DNA of 64,000 nt from Bacillus sp. ISL-51 (GTDB taxonomy: Bacteria > Bacillota > Bacilli > Bacillales > Bacillaceae). The position numbers and the translations under genes were made by a program. Where the stretch lies: assembly GCF_018613535.1 (NCBI RefSeq), contig NZ_JAGGQB010000003.1:124001-188000 (forward strand), read 5' to 3'. The notes below the pieces were generated by a model. That model saw only the letters and a program-made list of their open reading frames with translations. It ran no database searches and had not been told where the DNA came from. Below, piece after piece: positions 8,307-17,421 of this stretch; positions within the stretch are counted from its first letter, which is position 1; each line of letters opens with the position of its first letter.

Positions 8307-9605
8307 CTAGTCCGCCTTATCGACGGCTGCTTGTATTTCTTTCGCATGCGTATCCAGCACTTTTTGAATGTCCTGATTTTGGTCATAGAAGCTGATGTCA
8401 TCGACCGCTTGCTGAAATGCCCGGGTCACCTGCGGATATGCCGGTGTCACCGGCCGTGCACGCCCTGTTTCTTTCAGTTGCTGCATGAAGACATTCATTT
8501 CATCCGGGAATTCTTTTGCCAGCACTTTCTCTGATGAATAGCGCACGGGCAGCGCGGCGATCGAACGGCTCAATTCAAGGTTGGAATCCTTATTTGTCAT
8601 CCAGCCGACCAATTTTGCCGCCCATTCTTTGTTTTCGGACGTCTGTGTCATGGCGAACTGCCAGCTTCCCGAAGGAGAAACAAGCTTTTTGGTTTTTGAC
8701 GCCACAGGATACGGCATCACCCCGTAATCAACGTTTGAAAAGTTTGTTTTCAAGTCGGTTACCGTCCACACACCGCTCATTTTCATCGGATATTTTTCAG
8801 TTTCAAACGCTTGTTTCACAGGGGTTCGCGTCGTATAGCCCTCTTTCAGCATCGTTTGAATAAATGTCATCGCTTCAACGGTTGGTTTGCCGTTAAAAAC
8901 ACCATCCGCTTTCTTGCCGTCTTTTGAAAGAATATCGCCGTCAGCAGACCAAACAAACGGTAAGAGCGCGTATGTCAGCATTTCGTCTTTTGACTGTAAT
9001 TGCATATCGATGGCTGGTTTGCCGTATTTATTTTTCAGCTTTTTGCAAAGCTCAAGAAATTCATCCCATGTCCAAGGATTACCAACCGTTGGCAGCGCTT
9101 TCAAATCAATACCGGCACTTTTGAGCATTTTTTTGTTATAGTAAATTCCTGCCGACGATTCGCTGATACCGATCGCATACAGTTTACCTTGGTAGGTCCC
9201 CTGCTGCTTAATACTCGGCAATAAATCATCCTGGTCATTGATATACTCATCTAATGGCGCAATAACGCCCGATTTCGCATAAGCCGCCGTATTTGGTCCG
9301 TCCAGAGTGATGACATCCGGCAGCGTATTCGTGGTCAGCGCCGCATTTACTTTGTCCTCATAACCGCCTCCGTTCCCGCTTCTGGGAATGAATTCAATTT
9401 TGGCTTCGACATTATCTGAAGCGTACTTTTTATTAAAAGCATCCACCCGCTTCTGATACACCTTTCCTTCTTCGTTATCATCAGATACATGCGCCCATAT
9501 CGTAAGCGCTTTTTTACCGCCGCTATTCGCACTTTCGCTTTTGCTGCATCCCCACATCGCAAGCATCAGCAGCAACAATAAACTTCCCGCCAGCCATCTC
9601 TTCAT
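8307..9605 (-). CDS. Sugar-binding lipoprotein of ABC importer
   Basis: A 432-residue extracellular solute-binding protein (family 1). A type II signal peptide of about 20 residues ends in the lipobox region LAMWGC, so the Cys is lipidated and the protein is anchored outside the membrane. The ATG at 9605 is preferred with GAGGGG about 11 bases upstream; a GTG at 9614 touches the ribosome-binding site. It should capture the sugar for the two permeases downstream and is the first gene of the operon, directly behind the regulated promoter. Confidence 0.9.
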   Translation of the reverse strand: MKRWLAGSLLLLLMLAMWGCSKSESANSGGKKALTIWAHVSDDNEEGKVYQKRVDAFNKKYASDNVEAKIEFIPRSGNGGGYEDKVNAALTTNTLPDVITLDGPNTAAYAKSGVIAPLDEYINDQDDLLPSIKQQGTYQGKLYAIGISESSAGIYYNKKMLKSAGIDLKALPTVGNPWTWDEFLELCKKLKNKYGKPAIDMQLQSKDEMLTYALLPFVWSADGDILSKDGKKADGVFNGKPTVEAMTFIQTMLKEGYTTRTPVKQAFETEKYPMKMSGVWTVTDLKTNFSNVDYGVMPYPVASKTKKLVSPSGSWQFAMTQTSENKEWAAKLVGWMTNKDSNLELSRSIAALPVRYSSEKVLAKEFPDEMNVFMQQLKETGRARPVTPAYPQVTRAFQQAVDDISFYDQNQDIQKVLDTHAKEIQAAVDKAD

Positions 9606-9638
9606 ATTCGTCACTTCCCCTCATTTTCCGTATAAAAT

Positions 9639-9653
9639 GTAAAGCGCTTTCAA
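9639..9653. promoter_or_regulatory. cre site (CcpA operator) at the fructoside operon promoter
   Basis: The minus strand reads TGAAAGCGCTTTACA, a full match to the accepted cre consensus TGWAARCGYTWNCW. It begins five bases downstream of the -10 box and covers the transcription start. CcpA with HPr-Ser-P or Crh-Ser-P would block initiation when a preferred sugar is present. Both hprK and crh are also in this window. Confidence 0.85.
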
Positions 9654-9658
9654 AAAGA

Positions 9659-9687
9659 ATTGTATGTCAACCGGTTCCATATGTCAA
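9659..9687 (-). promoter_or_regulatory. Sigma-A promoter of the fructoside operon
   Basis: On the minus strand TTGACA (9687-9682) and TACAAT (9664-9659) are separated by exactly 17 bases. The expected start point is near 9652, leaving a leader of about 47 bases before the binding-protein gene. Confidence 0.8.
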
Positions 9688-9697
9688 TCGGTTGACA
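9665..9697. promoter_or_regulatory. Two LacI-type operators
   Basis: Two related 16-bp sites, TGTCAACCGGTTCCAT (9665-9680) and TGTCAATCGGTTGACA (9682-9697), are 17 bases apart. Both have the central CG typical of LacI-family operators. The first fills the promoter spacer; the second covers the -35 box. They most likely bind the divergent LacI regulator at 9849. The sites are seen; the binding is inferred. Confidence 0.72.
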
Positions 9698-9767
9698 TGA
9701 ATTTTTCTGATTATTCAAATTAACCAAAACACACCTCGAAATGTGAAAACAGAAACATGGAATTTCC

Positions 9768-9796
9768 TTGCACATGTCAGCCCTATTCTCTAAAAT
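9768..9796 (+). promoter_or_regulatory. Promoter of the divergent LacI regulator
   Basis: TTGCAC (9768-9773) and TAAAAT (9791-9796) lie 17 bases apart on the plus strand, about 50 bases before the regulator ATG at 9849. It lies outside the operator pair, so repression of the regulator by its own product would need looping or another site. Confidence 0.55.
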
Positions 9797-9848
9797 AAGT
9801 GCGTGACGAGAATTGTAAGCCATTTCAGTAAAGCAGGAGGGCAAGGGA

Positions 9849-10823
9849 ATGAAGCCTAACATTCACGATGTTGCAAAAATAGCGGGAGTTTCATCTACAA
9901 CCGTTTCGCGGGTATTAAATAACCGCGGCTATATCAGCGAAAAAACAAAAGAAAAAGTTTACAAGGCGATGGAAGAAATCAATTACTTTCCAAACGATTT
10001 GGCCCGCTCTTTATTTCGAAAACGAACCAATTTAATAGGGCTTATCATCCCAAACTCCAGCAACCCGTTTTTCGGCGAACTCGCCTTTCATATTGAAAGC
10101 ATCTGTACGTCCATGGGCTACAAACTGCTGCTTTGCAATAGTTTAAATCGAAAAGACAAAGAAGAAAAATATTTGGAAATGCTGATAAGAAACCAAGTGG
10201 ACGGCGTCATCGCCGTGACTTACAACCGGGGAATCCTCAATTACCACCAGCAAAATCTGCCGATTGTCGCGATTGACCATTACTTATCGGACACGATTCC
10301 CGTCGTCGGCTCAGACAACTATGACGGCGGAAAAAAGGCGGCAGAACTGCTGATCGAAAAGGGGTGCCGGCACATCGTCCACATCAACGGCCCGATTGAA
10401 CTCAAAACACCGGCAAACCTCAGAAGAAAAGCATACGAAGATATCATGCATGAACACGAACGGCAGCCCATTACATACGAAGTGCCCTTTTATCAAAATT
10501 ACCAGGACATTATTTCAAAGCTATTCGATGAACAGCCTGAAGCCGACGGAATTTTTGCCAGCGATGATATCATGGCAGCAGCAGTGATTACTGAGGCCAA
10601 AAAACGGGGAAAAGACATCCCGGATCAATTAAAAGTGATCGGTTATGACGGCACTGAAACCGTTCAATCGCTCCTGCCGGAATTGACAACCATCCAGCAG
10701 CCGATCGAGTTAATTTCCAAAACAGCCATCGAGATCTTAGCAAAAGAAATTGAAGGCGAATTTGATGATTTTCCGCTGGAAACGTATTTGCCAGTACAGC
10801 TTATGGAAGGCCGGACAACTTAA
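9849..10823 (+). CDS. LacI-family repressor of the fructoside operon
   Basis: A 324-residue LacI/GalR regulator. The N-terminal helix-turn-helix is IHDVAKIAGVSSTTVSRVLN, with hinge region YFPNDLARSLFRKRTN, followed by a periplasmic-binding-like effector domain ending in VIGYDGTETVQSLLPELTTI. The start ATG has AGGAGGGCAAGGG upstream. It is divergent from the sugar operon, and two CG-centred operators lie in the shared intergenic region. It most likely represses that operon until the sugar or a derivative binds. The effector is unknown. Confidence 0.88.
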   Translation: MKPNIHDVAKIAGVSSTTVSRVLNNRGYISEKTKEKVYKAMEEINYFPNDLARSLFRKRTNLIGLIIPNSSNPFFGELAFHIESICTSMGYKLLLCNSLNRKDKEEKYLEMLIRNQVDGVIAVTYNRGILNYHQQNLPIVAIDHYLSDTIPVVGSDNYDGGKKAAELLIEKGCRHIVHINGPIELKTPANLRRKAYEDIMHEHERQPITYEVPFYQNYQDIISKLFDEQPEADGIFASDDIMAAAVITEAKKRGKDIPDQLKVIGYDGTETVQSLLPELTTIQQPIELISKTAIEILAKEIEGEFDDFPLETYLPVQLMEGRTT

Positions 10824-11121
10824 TATGGCAGGATGGCCGTTCTTAGACAGTTCGACCGTACGGTGCCGGTGTGCCTGCGGTCTATTTCGATTTCTACGGC
10901 CATATAATTACTTTCTAAAAGCTCCAGCAATAAAGACCGGCTATTCCTCATATTCATCGCTATACAGACTCATCAAGTCAGGATGCAGCTCGGCAGTCCA
11001 AATGATCACTGACCATTTACGAAACACCTTGTAACATCGTTTTTCTTTTACTGTTTGAACTTTTTATTTTCTGGGAAAAATGGTGTTAGAAGAAAAGGTT
11101 GGCATTTTACTCAGCGTTTTG
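10824..11121. other. Intergenic region before clpP, possible gene-tail remnant
   Basis: No full gene is present. On the minus strand a short frame ends in VIIWTAELHPDLMSLYSDE plus EE and a stop near 10942. It has protein-like composition but no usable start, so it may be the C-terminal remnant of a lost gene. No terminator for the LacI gene was recognised. Confidence 0.3.
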
Positions 11122-11151
11122 TTTGACCTTTATTGACCAAAAATGTATCAT
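11122..11151 (+). promoter_or_regulatory. clpP promoter with overlapping CtsR operator
   Basis: TTGACC (11123-11128) and TATCAT (11146-11151) are 17 bases apart. The minus strand of 11122-11138 reads GGTCAATAAAGGTCAAA, two tandem heptads matching the CtsR consensus (A/GGTCAAA-NAN-A/GGTCAAA) with one deviation. The operator covers the -35 box and most of the spacer, the arrangement known for class III heat-shock genes. Confidence 0.85.
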
Positions 11152-11190
11152 GTAACTACATACTTACCTAAAAGGTGAAGGAGGAGCATT

Positions 11191-11787
11191 ATGAATTTAA
11201 TACCTACAGTCATTGAACAAACGAACCGCGGGGAAAGAGCCTATGACATTTATTCCCGTCTTTTGAAGGACCGTATTATTATGCTTGGATCTGCGATTGA
11301 TGACAACGTTGCGAACTCCATCGTGTCACAGCTTTTATTCCTTGAAGCGGAAGACCCTGAAAAAGATATTTCAATTTACATCAACAGCCCGGGCGGATCA
11401 ATCACTGCCGGTATGGCGATCTACGATACAATGCAGTTCATCAAACCGAAAGTGTCAACGATCTGCATCGGAATGGCCGCATCAATGGGAGCATTCTTAC
11501 TCGCCGCCGGTGAAAAAGGGAAACGGTACGCGCTTCCTAACAGTGAAGTCATGATTCACCAGCCGCTTGGCGGAGCGCAAGGGCAGGCGACTGAAATCGA
11601 AATCGCGGCAAAACGCATTCTCTCGCTTCGCGATAAATTAAACAAAGTGCTTGCAGAACGCACAGGCCAGCCGCTTGAAGTCATTGAGCGCGATACAGAC
11701 CGCGACAACTTCAAATCAGCTGATGAAGCCTTAGAATACGGCTTAATCGATAAAGTGCTGACACGCAATACGGAAGATCAGAAGTAA
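11191..11787 (+). CDS. clpP: ATP-dependent Clp protease proteolytic subunit
   Basis: A 198-residue serine protease of standard ClpP length. The catalytic Ser lies in [14 protein letters not shown], the His in VMIHQPLGG and the Asp in [18 protein letters not shown]. It forms a tetradecameric barrel that degrades proteins delivered by ClpC, ClpX or ClpE, and controls stress response, competence and sporulation in Bacillus. AAGGAGGAG lies upstream of the ATG. Control by CtsR is supported by the heptad pair at the promoter. A strong terminator follows, so it is monocistronic. In B. subtilis its neighbour is the maltodextrin operon; here only a scar of that operon is left. Confidence 0.98.
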   Translation: MNLIPTVIEQTNRGERAYDIYSRLLKDRIIMLGSAIDDNVANSIVSQLLFLEAEDPEKDISIYINSPGGSITAGMAIYDTMQFIKPKVSTICIGMAASMGAFLLAAGEKGKRYALPNSEVMIHQPLGGAQGQATEIEIAAKRILSLRDKLNKVLAERTGQPLEVIERDTDRDNFKSADEALEYGLIDKVLTRNTEDQK

Positions 11788-11794
11788 TACACTG

Positions 11795-11826
11795 CCTGCA
11801 AGAGAAATAATCTCTTGCAGGTTTTT

Positions 11827-11828
<2 letters not shown>
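11795..11828 (+). terminator. clpP terminator
   Basis: An 11-bp perfect stem (11795-11805 with 11811-11821), a five-base loop and a following run of seven T. It overlaps the stop of the converging remnant gene. Confidence 0.9.
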
Positions 11829-12441
<613 letters not shown>

Positions 12442-12663
12442 TCATCCCCGCCTCACCAGTGAATATTTAAATTATTAACAAGTCTGTTTTTGGGATTTGA
12501 TAACAAATTCATTATATTATGTAATCCAGGAGAAAGAATAATAAAGGAGATTTCCTTTAGGAAACATCATGCCGCTGAAAACTGCTTAATCTGCAAGAAT
12601 TCAAACATATAAATCATTTCTGTCAGATGCGCTGTCATCAAATGCGAAGATTTATCGACACGC

Positions 12664-12693
12664 AAAAAGCCATCCCTTACGGATGGCTTTTTT
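12664..12693 (-). terminator. yvdD terminator
   Basis: A 12-bp stem (12664-12675 with 12681-12692) with a five-base loop directly follows the yvdD stop. Both sides end in T-runs, so it may work in both directions. Confidence 0.85.
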
Positions 12694-12695
12694 GA

Positions 12696-13271
12696 TTAGA
12701 TTTCTGTCCACTTCTTTTCTAAAATCGGGTATGAATAGTTCTCCATCTGTTCAATCAGTTCATCCGGCCGGGATGAGCTGTGAATCAGCTTCAAATGCGA
12801 ATCATTCGAAAAACCTTCTTGAATACTGTATTTAACCATTTTCATCATCGGCTCGAAATATCCGTTGACATTGTAAAGGCCGATCGGCTTTTGATGGATA
12901 CCGATCTGCGCCCAGCACAGCACTTCAAACAGCTCTTCATATGTGCCAAATCCGCCCGGCATGGCGATATAGCCGTCCGCCAGCTCACTCATTTTCGCCT
13001 TTCGTTCATGCATGCTGCTCACTTCAATCAGCTCTGTCAGATTTTGATGAACAATTTCACCGCTGAACAGTCCGCTCGGCATCACGCCGACCGCTTTTCC
13101 GCCGCCAGCCATCAGCGCATCAGCGACGGCTCCCATCAGGCCGACCCGTGAGCCTCCGTAAACGAGGCCGATGCCCTGCTCCGCCATATAAGCGCCAAGT
13201 TCTGTCGCTTTCCGTTTGTACTCTTCATTTCCCCCCGGGTTTGATCCCGCAAATACACAAATCGTTTTCAT
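12696..13271 (-). CDS. yvdD: LOG-family nucleotide phosphoribohydrolase-like protein
   Basis: A 191-residue Rossmann-fold protein of the LOG (lonely guy) family. The nucleotide-binding start is VFAGSNPGG, the family motif [18 protein letters not shown] is near residue 100, and the active-site Arg region is HERKAKM. The ATG at 13271 is chosen over an upstream frame start at 13340 because it has CGGAGATG upstream and gives the family length. LOG enzymes release ribose 5-phosphate from nucleoside monophosphates; the bacterial substrate is not settled. It is divergent from yvdC. Confidence 0.9.
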   Translation of the reverse strand: MKTICVFAGSNPGGNEEYKRKATELGAYMAEQGIGLVYGGSRVGLMGAVADALMAGGGKAVGVMPSGLFSGEIVHQNLTELIEVSSMHERKAKMSELADGYIAMPGGFGTYEELFEVLCWAQIGIHQKPIGLYNVNGYFEPMMKMVKYSIQEGFSNDSHLKLIHSSSRPDELIEQMENYSYPILEKKWTEI

Positions 13272-13385
13272 CTTGTCATCTCCGCATCTATATATGTACA
13301 TAAAGAAAGTGAAATACACTATATATTGTCCCATCTCCATGTGATAATATCAATAGGAATCATACAGAGATAAGGAGTGTTTCAC

Positions 13386-13706
13386 ATGCAGACGGCTGAA
13401 GCTGAAAAATGGATGAAAGATTTTTATGAAAAGAGAGGTTGGACGGAGTATGGACCGTTCATACGGATCGGCTTTTTAATGGAGGAGGCAGGCGAACTCG
13501 CGCGGGCTGTCAGAGCGTATGAAATCGGGCGGGACCGGCCGGATGAAAAAAACGCCACACAGGCTGAGCGCAAGCAGGAGCTGATCGAAGAGATGGGAGA
13601 TGTCATCGGAAATCTGGCCATTCTCGCTGACATATACGGCGTAACATTAGAGGATGCGATGAAGGCCCATCAGCAAAAATTGATCAAGCGGTTTGAAAAC
13701 GAATAA
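13386..13706 (+). CDS. yvdC: MazG-like nucleotide pyrophosphohydrolase
   Basis: A 106-residue all-helical MazG-like protein. Metal-binding acidic residues appear in LMEEAGELARAV (EExxE) and LIEEMGDVIGNL (ExxD), the family's two metal half-sites. The ATG at 13386 is used because TAAGGAG ends eight bases upstream. The family hydrolyses non-canonical or excess NTPs to NMP and pyrophosphate. It is divergent from yvdD with about 115 bases between them. Confidence 0.88.
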   Translation: MQTAEAEKWMKDFYEKRGWTEYGPFIRIGFLMEEAGELARAVRAYEIGRDRPDEKNATQAERKQELIEEMGDVIGNLAILADIYGVTLEDAMKAHQQKLIKRFENE

Positions 13707-13711
13707 AAAAA

Positions 13712-13745
13712 ACGGCTTGTCCTTGAAAAATGATGGACAAGCCGT
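13712..13745. terminator. Terminator between yvdC and the SulP gene
   Basis: An 11-bp perfect stem (13712-13722 with 13735-13745) sits between two converging genes. The stronger T-run (eight T) is on the minus strand, so it mainly ends the yvdA-yvdB transcript. Confidence 0.85.
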
Positions 13746-13750
13746 ACCGT

Positions 13751-15331
13751 TTAACCCGTTATTTCGTCCTGATGTTCAAAGAAATGCTGCTTTCCGATTT
13801 TATGAAACAGCCCTGTCTTTCGGATCAATTCCCGCGGCTGGGATTGAAGCCCGACGATCATCAATCTGCCGTTATGGCGCTTGATCCGGTTCATAACGTT
13901 CCCCAGCACTGCTTCCGCGGAGGTATCCATGTAATGCACATTATTCATGAGAAGAATCAGCGTCTTCGGCTTTTCCTGAAGCCGTTCTAATAACGACGTT
14001 TCCAATGAATCAATCGAACCGAAAAACAGCGGACCTTCGATCGAATACGTGCTGACAGACGAATCGTTTTTGACTGCAGCTTGCGGAGCTTTGATGCTTG
14101 TCGTTTCACTCATTTTTCTGATGAAGAAAACAAAAGCGAGCACGAGTCCGGCAGAGACGCCGATGATTAAATCAAAGACCACCGTCAGTAAAAAGGTCAC
14201 CGCCAATACGAATGAATCCGTGTTTTTCAGCCGCATCATATTGGCGACTTCCTTCCGCTCACTCATATTCCACGCCACAACCATTAAGACCGGCGCCATA
14301 CTTGCCAGCGGCACGTGAACGGCAAACGGAGCGAAGACTAGCAGGACGAGGAGGACGACCACCCCATGCACAATACCGGAAATCGGAGAAACAGCGCCGT
14401 TTTTAATATTTGTTGCGGTCCGCGCAATCGCTCCCGTTGCCGGTATGCCGCCAAACAGCGGCGCGGCCATGTTGGCAATGCCCTGCCCGACCAGCTCTTT
14501 ATTGCTGTCATGCCTTGACCCCTTCATATTATCTGCGACCATTGCTGATAATATCGATTCAAGACCGCCGAGAAGCGCAATGATCAGAGCGGACGGAAAC
14601 ATCATGATCATGTTATCAATCGAGAAATCAGGAAGCCGGAAAGCCGGCAGATGGCGCGGAATTTCCCCGTAAGCCGAACCGATCGTCGCCATTTTATCAG
14701 GGAAAAACACGACGGCCGCTAATGTTGAAACCAGCAGCGCCACTAGCGCTCCGGGAATTTTCGGCATCAGCTTGGCTGATAACAGTAAAATAGCCAAGGC
14801 GATTCCCGCGATTAAAATGCTGTACAAATTTAAGGTGCCGATCTTCTTGCCGATTTCCGCAATATTAAGCACAAAGCTTTCATGCTTTTTGACATCGCGC
14901 AAGCCGAGAAAATGAGTGATTTGTTCCGAAAAAATCAGCACGGCGATACCTGCAGTAAATCCGACAATCACCGGCTTCGGCACAAATTTCATAATCTTCC
15001 CGAGCTTAAAAACGCCGAACAGCACAAGCATCACGCCGGCCATAAAACCGGCGACAAGCAAATTATCAAAACCATACTGCATCACGATGGCAAATAAAAT
15101 AGGAACAAACGCCCCCGTGGGTCCTCCGATCTGATATTTAGATCCGCCGAACATTGAAATGAGGATGCCCGCCACAATCACGGTATAGAGCCCATATTCC
15201 GGTCCCACCCCGGAGGCGATGGCAAAGGCCATTCCAAGCGGTATCGCTACAATCCCTACGACAGTACCTGCAATAACGTCTTTCTGAAATTTCTGCAAAT
15301 TATAACCCTGATACCTGCCTGAGAATTGCAT
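13751..15331 (-). CDS. yvdB: SulP-family anion permease with STAS domain
   Basis: About 526 residues. The N-terminal half has 10 or more hydrophobic helices with the SulP signature region AIPLGMAFAIASGVGPEYGL, and a cytoplasmic STAS domain follows from about residue 430 (STYSIEGPLFFGSIDSL, LILLMNNVHYMDTSA). The ATG at 15331 is preferred to 15343 because the AAGGAGG in the end of yvdA abuts 15343. It overlaps the beta-carbonic anhydrase gene. SulP transporters paired with carbonic anhydrase often carry bicarbonate, so bicarbonate uptake is a reasonable inference; sulfate is the alternative. Confidence 0.9.
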   Translation of the reverse strand: MQFSGRYQGYNLQKFQKDVIAGTVVGIVAIPLGMAFAIASGVGPEYGLYTVIVAGILISMFGGSKYQIGGPTGAFVPILFAIVMQYGFDNLLVAGFMAGVMLVLFGVFKLGKIMKFVPKPVIVGFTAGIAVLIFSEQITHFLGLRDVKKHESFVLNIAEIGKKIGTLNLYSILIAGIALAILLLSAKLMPKIPGALVALLVSTLAAVVFFPDKMATIGSAYGEIPRHLPAFRLPDFSIDNMIMMFPSALIIALLGGLESILSAMVADNMKGSRHDSNKELVGQGIANMAAPLFGGIPATGAIARTATNIKNGAVSPISGIVHGVVVLLVLLVFAPFAVHVPLASMAPVLMVVAWNMSERKEVANMMRLKNTDSFVLAVTFLLTVVFDLIIGVSAGLVLAFVFFIRKMSETTSIKAPQAAVKNDSSVSTYSIEGPLFFGSIDSLETSLLERLQEKPKTLILLMNNVHYMDTSAEAVLGNVMNRIKRHNGRLMIVGLQSQPRELIRKTGLFHKIGKQHFFEHQDEITG

Positions 15332-15333
15332 GG

Positions 15334-15915
15334 TCAGCTGCATCCTCCTTTGACTTTTTCATAACCGTCCGCGACAACCTCTAACGTTCCCGTCCCCGGA
15401 TCGATCACCAATCCGTGTACCGGAACCTCATCCGGCAAGAGCGGGTGATGCTTGACCATGTTCACACTGTAGGCCACGCTTTCTTCGACGCTGTGAAAAC
15501 CGGTCAGCCACGCTTCTAAATCGACTCCTGCATGATGTAAAAGGCTGAGGCATTTTTCCTCCACGCCGCGCTCTTTCGCTTTATCCAAAATAGAAGCCGC
15601 ATTTAATCCCGACATTCCGCACTCGCGGTGCCCTACGATGCAGACTTCCTCAGCTTGCAGTTCATAAATGGCAACCAAAATACTGCGCATGACACTTCCA
15701 AATGGGTGAGAAACAATGGCTCCTGCGTTTTTTATGATTTTGGCATCGCCATTTCTGAGTCCCATTGCCTGCGGCAGAAGCTCCGTCAGCCTTGTGTCCA
15801 TACAGGATACGATGACAAGCTTTTTTTTCGGGAATTTTGTCGTTTGGTAAGGCTCATACTTCCTCTCTTGGACAAACTGCTGATTGTGCTCCAAAATGCT
15901 TGATAAAGAAACCAT
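15334..15915 (-). CDS. yvdA: Beta-carbonic anhydrase
   Basis: A 193-residue beta-class carbonic anhydrase. Zinc ligands are seen in SCMDTRLTE (Cys plus the Asp-Arg dyad) and GHRECGMSG (HxxC). It interconverts CO2 and bicarbonate in the cytoplasm. It is first in an operon with the SulP permease; the coupling suggests trapping or supplying bicarbonate for carboxylation reactions. Confidence 0.92.
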   Translation of the reverse strand: MVSLSSILEHNQQFVQERKYEPYQTTKFPKKKLVIVSCMDTRLTELLPQAMGLRNGDAKIIKNAGAIVSHPFGSVMRSILVAIYELQAEEVCIVGHRECGMSGLNAASILDKAKERGVEEKCLSLLHHAGVDLEAWLTGFHSVEESVAYSVNMVKHHPLLPDEVPVHGLVIDPGTGTLEVVADGYEKVKGGCS

Positions 15916-16149
15916 TTTCTATTCATCTCCCATCCAATTATATTGCAAGCCTTCTTACCCAGCTTACAGTAAGGAATTATAGCACAGAACAAGGCGGCGA
16001 AAAGGCTTTCAAAAAAAGACACGATAAATTGACTGTAAATTCAGATTATGTTTATTTATATCTTTCAAAAATAATAAAATTTATATTTACACCATCCTAT
16101 AAAGCTCTGAAAAACAGCGGAAAAACTCAACTTCAAGGAGGAAATATAG

Positions 16150-16209
16150 GTGAATCTTGATATTGAATGGAGAAAAAAAGCATTTAAACATCTTTCTCGA
16201 ACATTTTAA
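16150..16209 (+). CDS. Possible 19-residue small protein
   Basis: A GTG-started frame encodes MNLDIEWRKKAFKHLSRTF and stops at 16207-16209. It is supported only by a very strong ribosome-binding site, AAGGAGG, nine bases before the GTG. A TTGACT about 120 bases upstream could be part of a promoter, but no good -10 box fits. The peptide is basic and amphipathic. It could be a real small protein, a leader, or chance. The rest of 15916-16309 shows no other gene. Confidence 0.35.
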   Translation: MNLDIEWRKKAFKHLSRTF

Positions 16210-16309
16210 GTTCAAAAGAACCAGAAATTCATTAAAACCGCAAGAACATTTCTCACTTTCCAGCATGTCCTATATAATAAAATAGATAAAGACAAAGGAG
16301 GAGAAGCCG

Positions 16310-17275
16310 TTGAAACCATATGTATTCATCGCAAAACCGATACCGCCCGAAGTCGAACAAATGATAGGCGAACATTGCCGCTATGATATTTGGAAAGAGG
16401 ATACCATTACAAAAGAAGAGCTGTACGAAAAAATGAAGGATGCTGAAGGCCTGCTGACATCCGGGACAGCCATTGACAGTGATTTATTGGATCACGCGCC
16501 GAATCTCAAGGTCGTCAGCAATAATTCAGTCGGTTATGACAACTTTGATACAGAAGAAATGAAGAAAAGGGGTGTCGTCGGCACGCACACTCCGTACACC
16601 CTTGATGATACTGTTGCTGATTTGGCTTTTTCGTTAATTCTTTCATCCGCCAGACGGGTTGCCGAATTAGACCGCTTCGTCCGCGCCGGCAAATGGGGCA
16701 CCGTTGAAGAAGAATCTCTTTTCGGAATGGATGTTCACCATCAGACACTAGGCATTATCGGTATGGGCAGGATTGGCGAACAGGCTGCGAAACGCGCGAA
16801 ATTCGGCTTCGATATGGACGTGCTGTACTATAACCGCCACAGAAAACAAGAAGCTGAACAGCAGCTCGGCGTTACATATGCGGACTTAGATACGCTGCTT
16901 AAAACGTCAGATTTTGTGCTGCTGATTACGCCGCTTACTGACGAAACCTATCATATGATGGGAGAACGGGAATTTAAACTGATGAAGGATACGGCATTTT
17001 TCGTCAATATTTCCCGGGGAAAGACGGTCGATGAAAAAGCGCTCATCCGCGCTTTGCAAGAAGGCTGGATAAAAGGAGCCGGTTTAGATGTATTCGAAGA
17101 AGAACCGACAGCTGAAGACAATCCGCTTTTACAGCTTGATAACGTCACATTGCTTCCGCATATCGGCTCAGCAACGGCTAAAATCCGTCTTAATATGTTC
17201 AAGCAAGCCGCGCAAAACATGATTGATGCCGTATACGGAAGAACACCGAAAAACCTGACAAAGGAATTTCAATAA
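16310..17275 (+). CDS. yvcT: D-2-hydroxyacid dehydrogenase (glyoxylate/2-ketogluconate reductase type)
   Basis: A 321-residue NAD(P)-dependent dehydrogenase. The Rossmann motif is [14 protein letters not shown] near residue 147, the substrate Arg lies in [11 protein letters not shown], the Glu in LDVFEEEP and the catalytic His in LLPHIGSAT. The start is TTG with a strong AAAGGAGG upstream. It reduces 2-oxo acids such as glyoxylate, hydroxypyruvate or 2-ketogluconate with NAD(P)H in the cytoplasm. Position matches B. subtilis yvcT, but the yvcPQRS genes that are its neighbours there are absent and barnase lies downstream instead. Confidence 0.9.
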   Translation: MKPYVFIAKPIPPEVEQMIGEHCRYDIWKEDTITKEELYEKMKDAEGLLTSGTAIDSDLLDHAPNLKVVSNNSVGYDNFDTEEMKKRGVVGTHTPYTLDDTVADLAFSLILSSARRVAELDRFVRAGKWGTVEEESLFGMDVHHQTLGIIGMGRIGEQAAKRAKFGFDMDVLYYNRHRKQEAEQQLGVTYADLDTLLKTSDFVLLITPLTDETYHMMGEREFKLMKDTAFFVNISRGKTVDEKALIRALQEGWIKGAGLDVFEEEPTAEDNPLLQLDNVTLLPHIGSATAKIRLNMFKQAAQNMIDAVYGRTPKNLTKEFQ

Positions 17276-17282
17276 AACTCCA

Positions 17283-17310
17283 GCCCCGGTTGCCTAAGCC
17301 GGGGCCTATT
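17283..17310 (+). terminator. yvcT terminator
   Basis: A seven-bp GC-rich stem (17283-17289 with 17299-17305) follows the stop directly; the T-run after it is interrupted, so strength is uncertain. Confidence 0.6.
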
Positions 17311-17367
17311 TCCTAACTAGCCGAAAAGGACTATTTTCAAATTGCGCCTATTCCTTTCTTCTATTGC

Positions 17368-17376
17368 TGATACAAT
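17368..17376 (+). promoter_or_regulatory. Extended -10 promoter of barnase gene
   Basis: TGATACAAT is an extended -10 element (TGn plus TACAAT, 17371-17376) about 45 bases before the barnase start. No convincing -35 box is seen at the right distance. Confidence 0.45.
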
Positions 17377-17421
17377 AAAAAGGAATTAGCTTCATATTTT
17401 TTAAAAACGGGAGGGATTACA

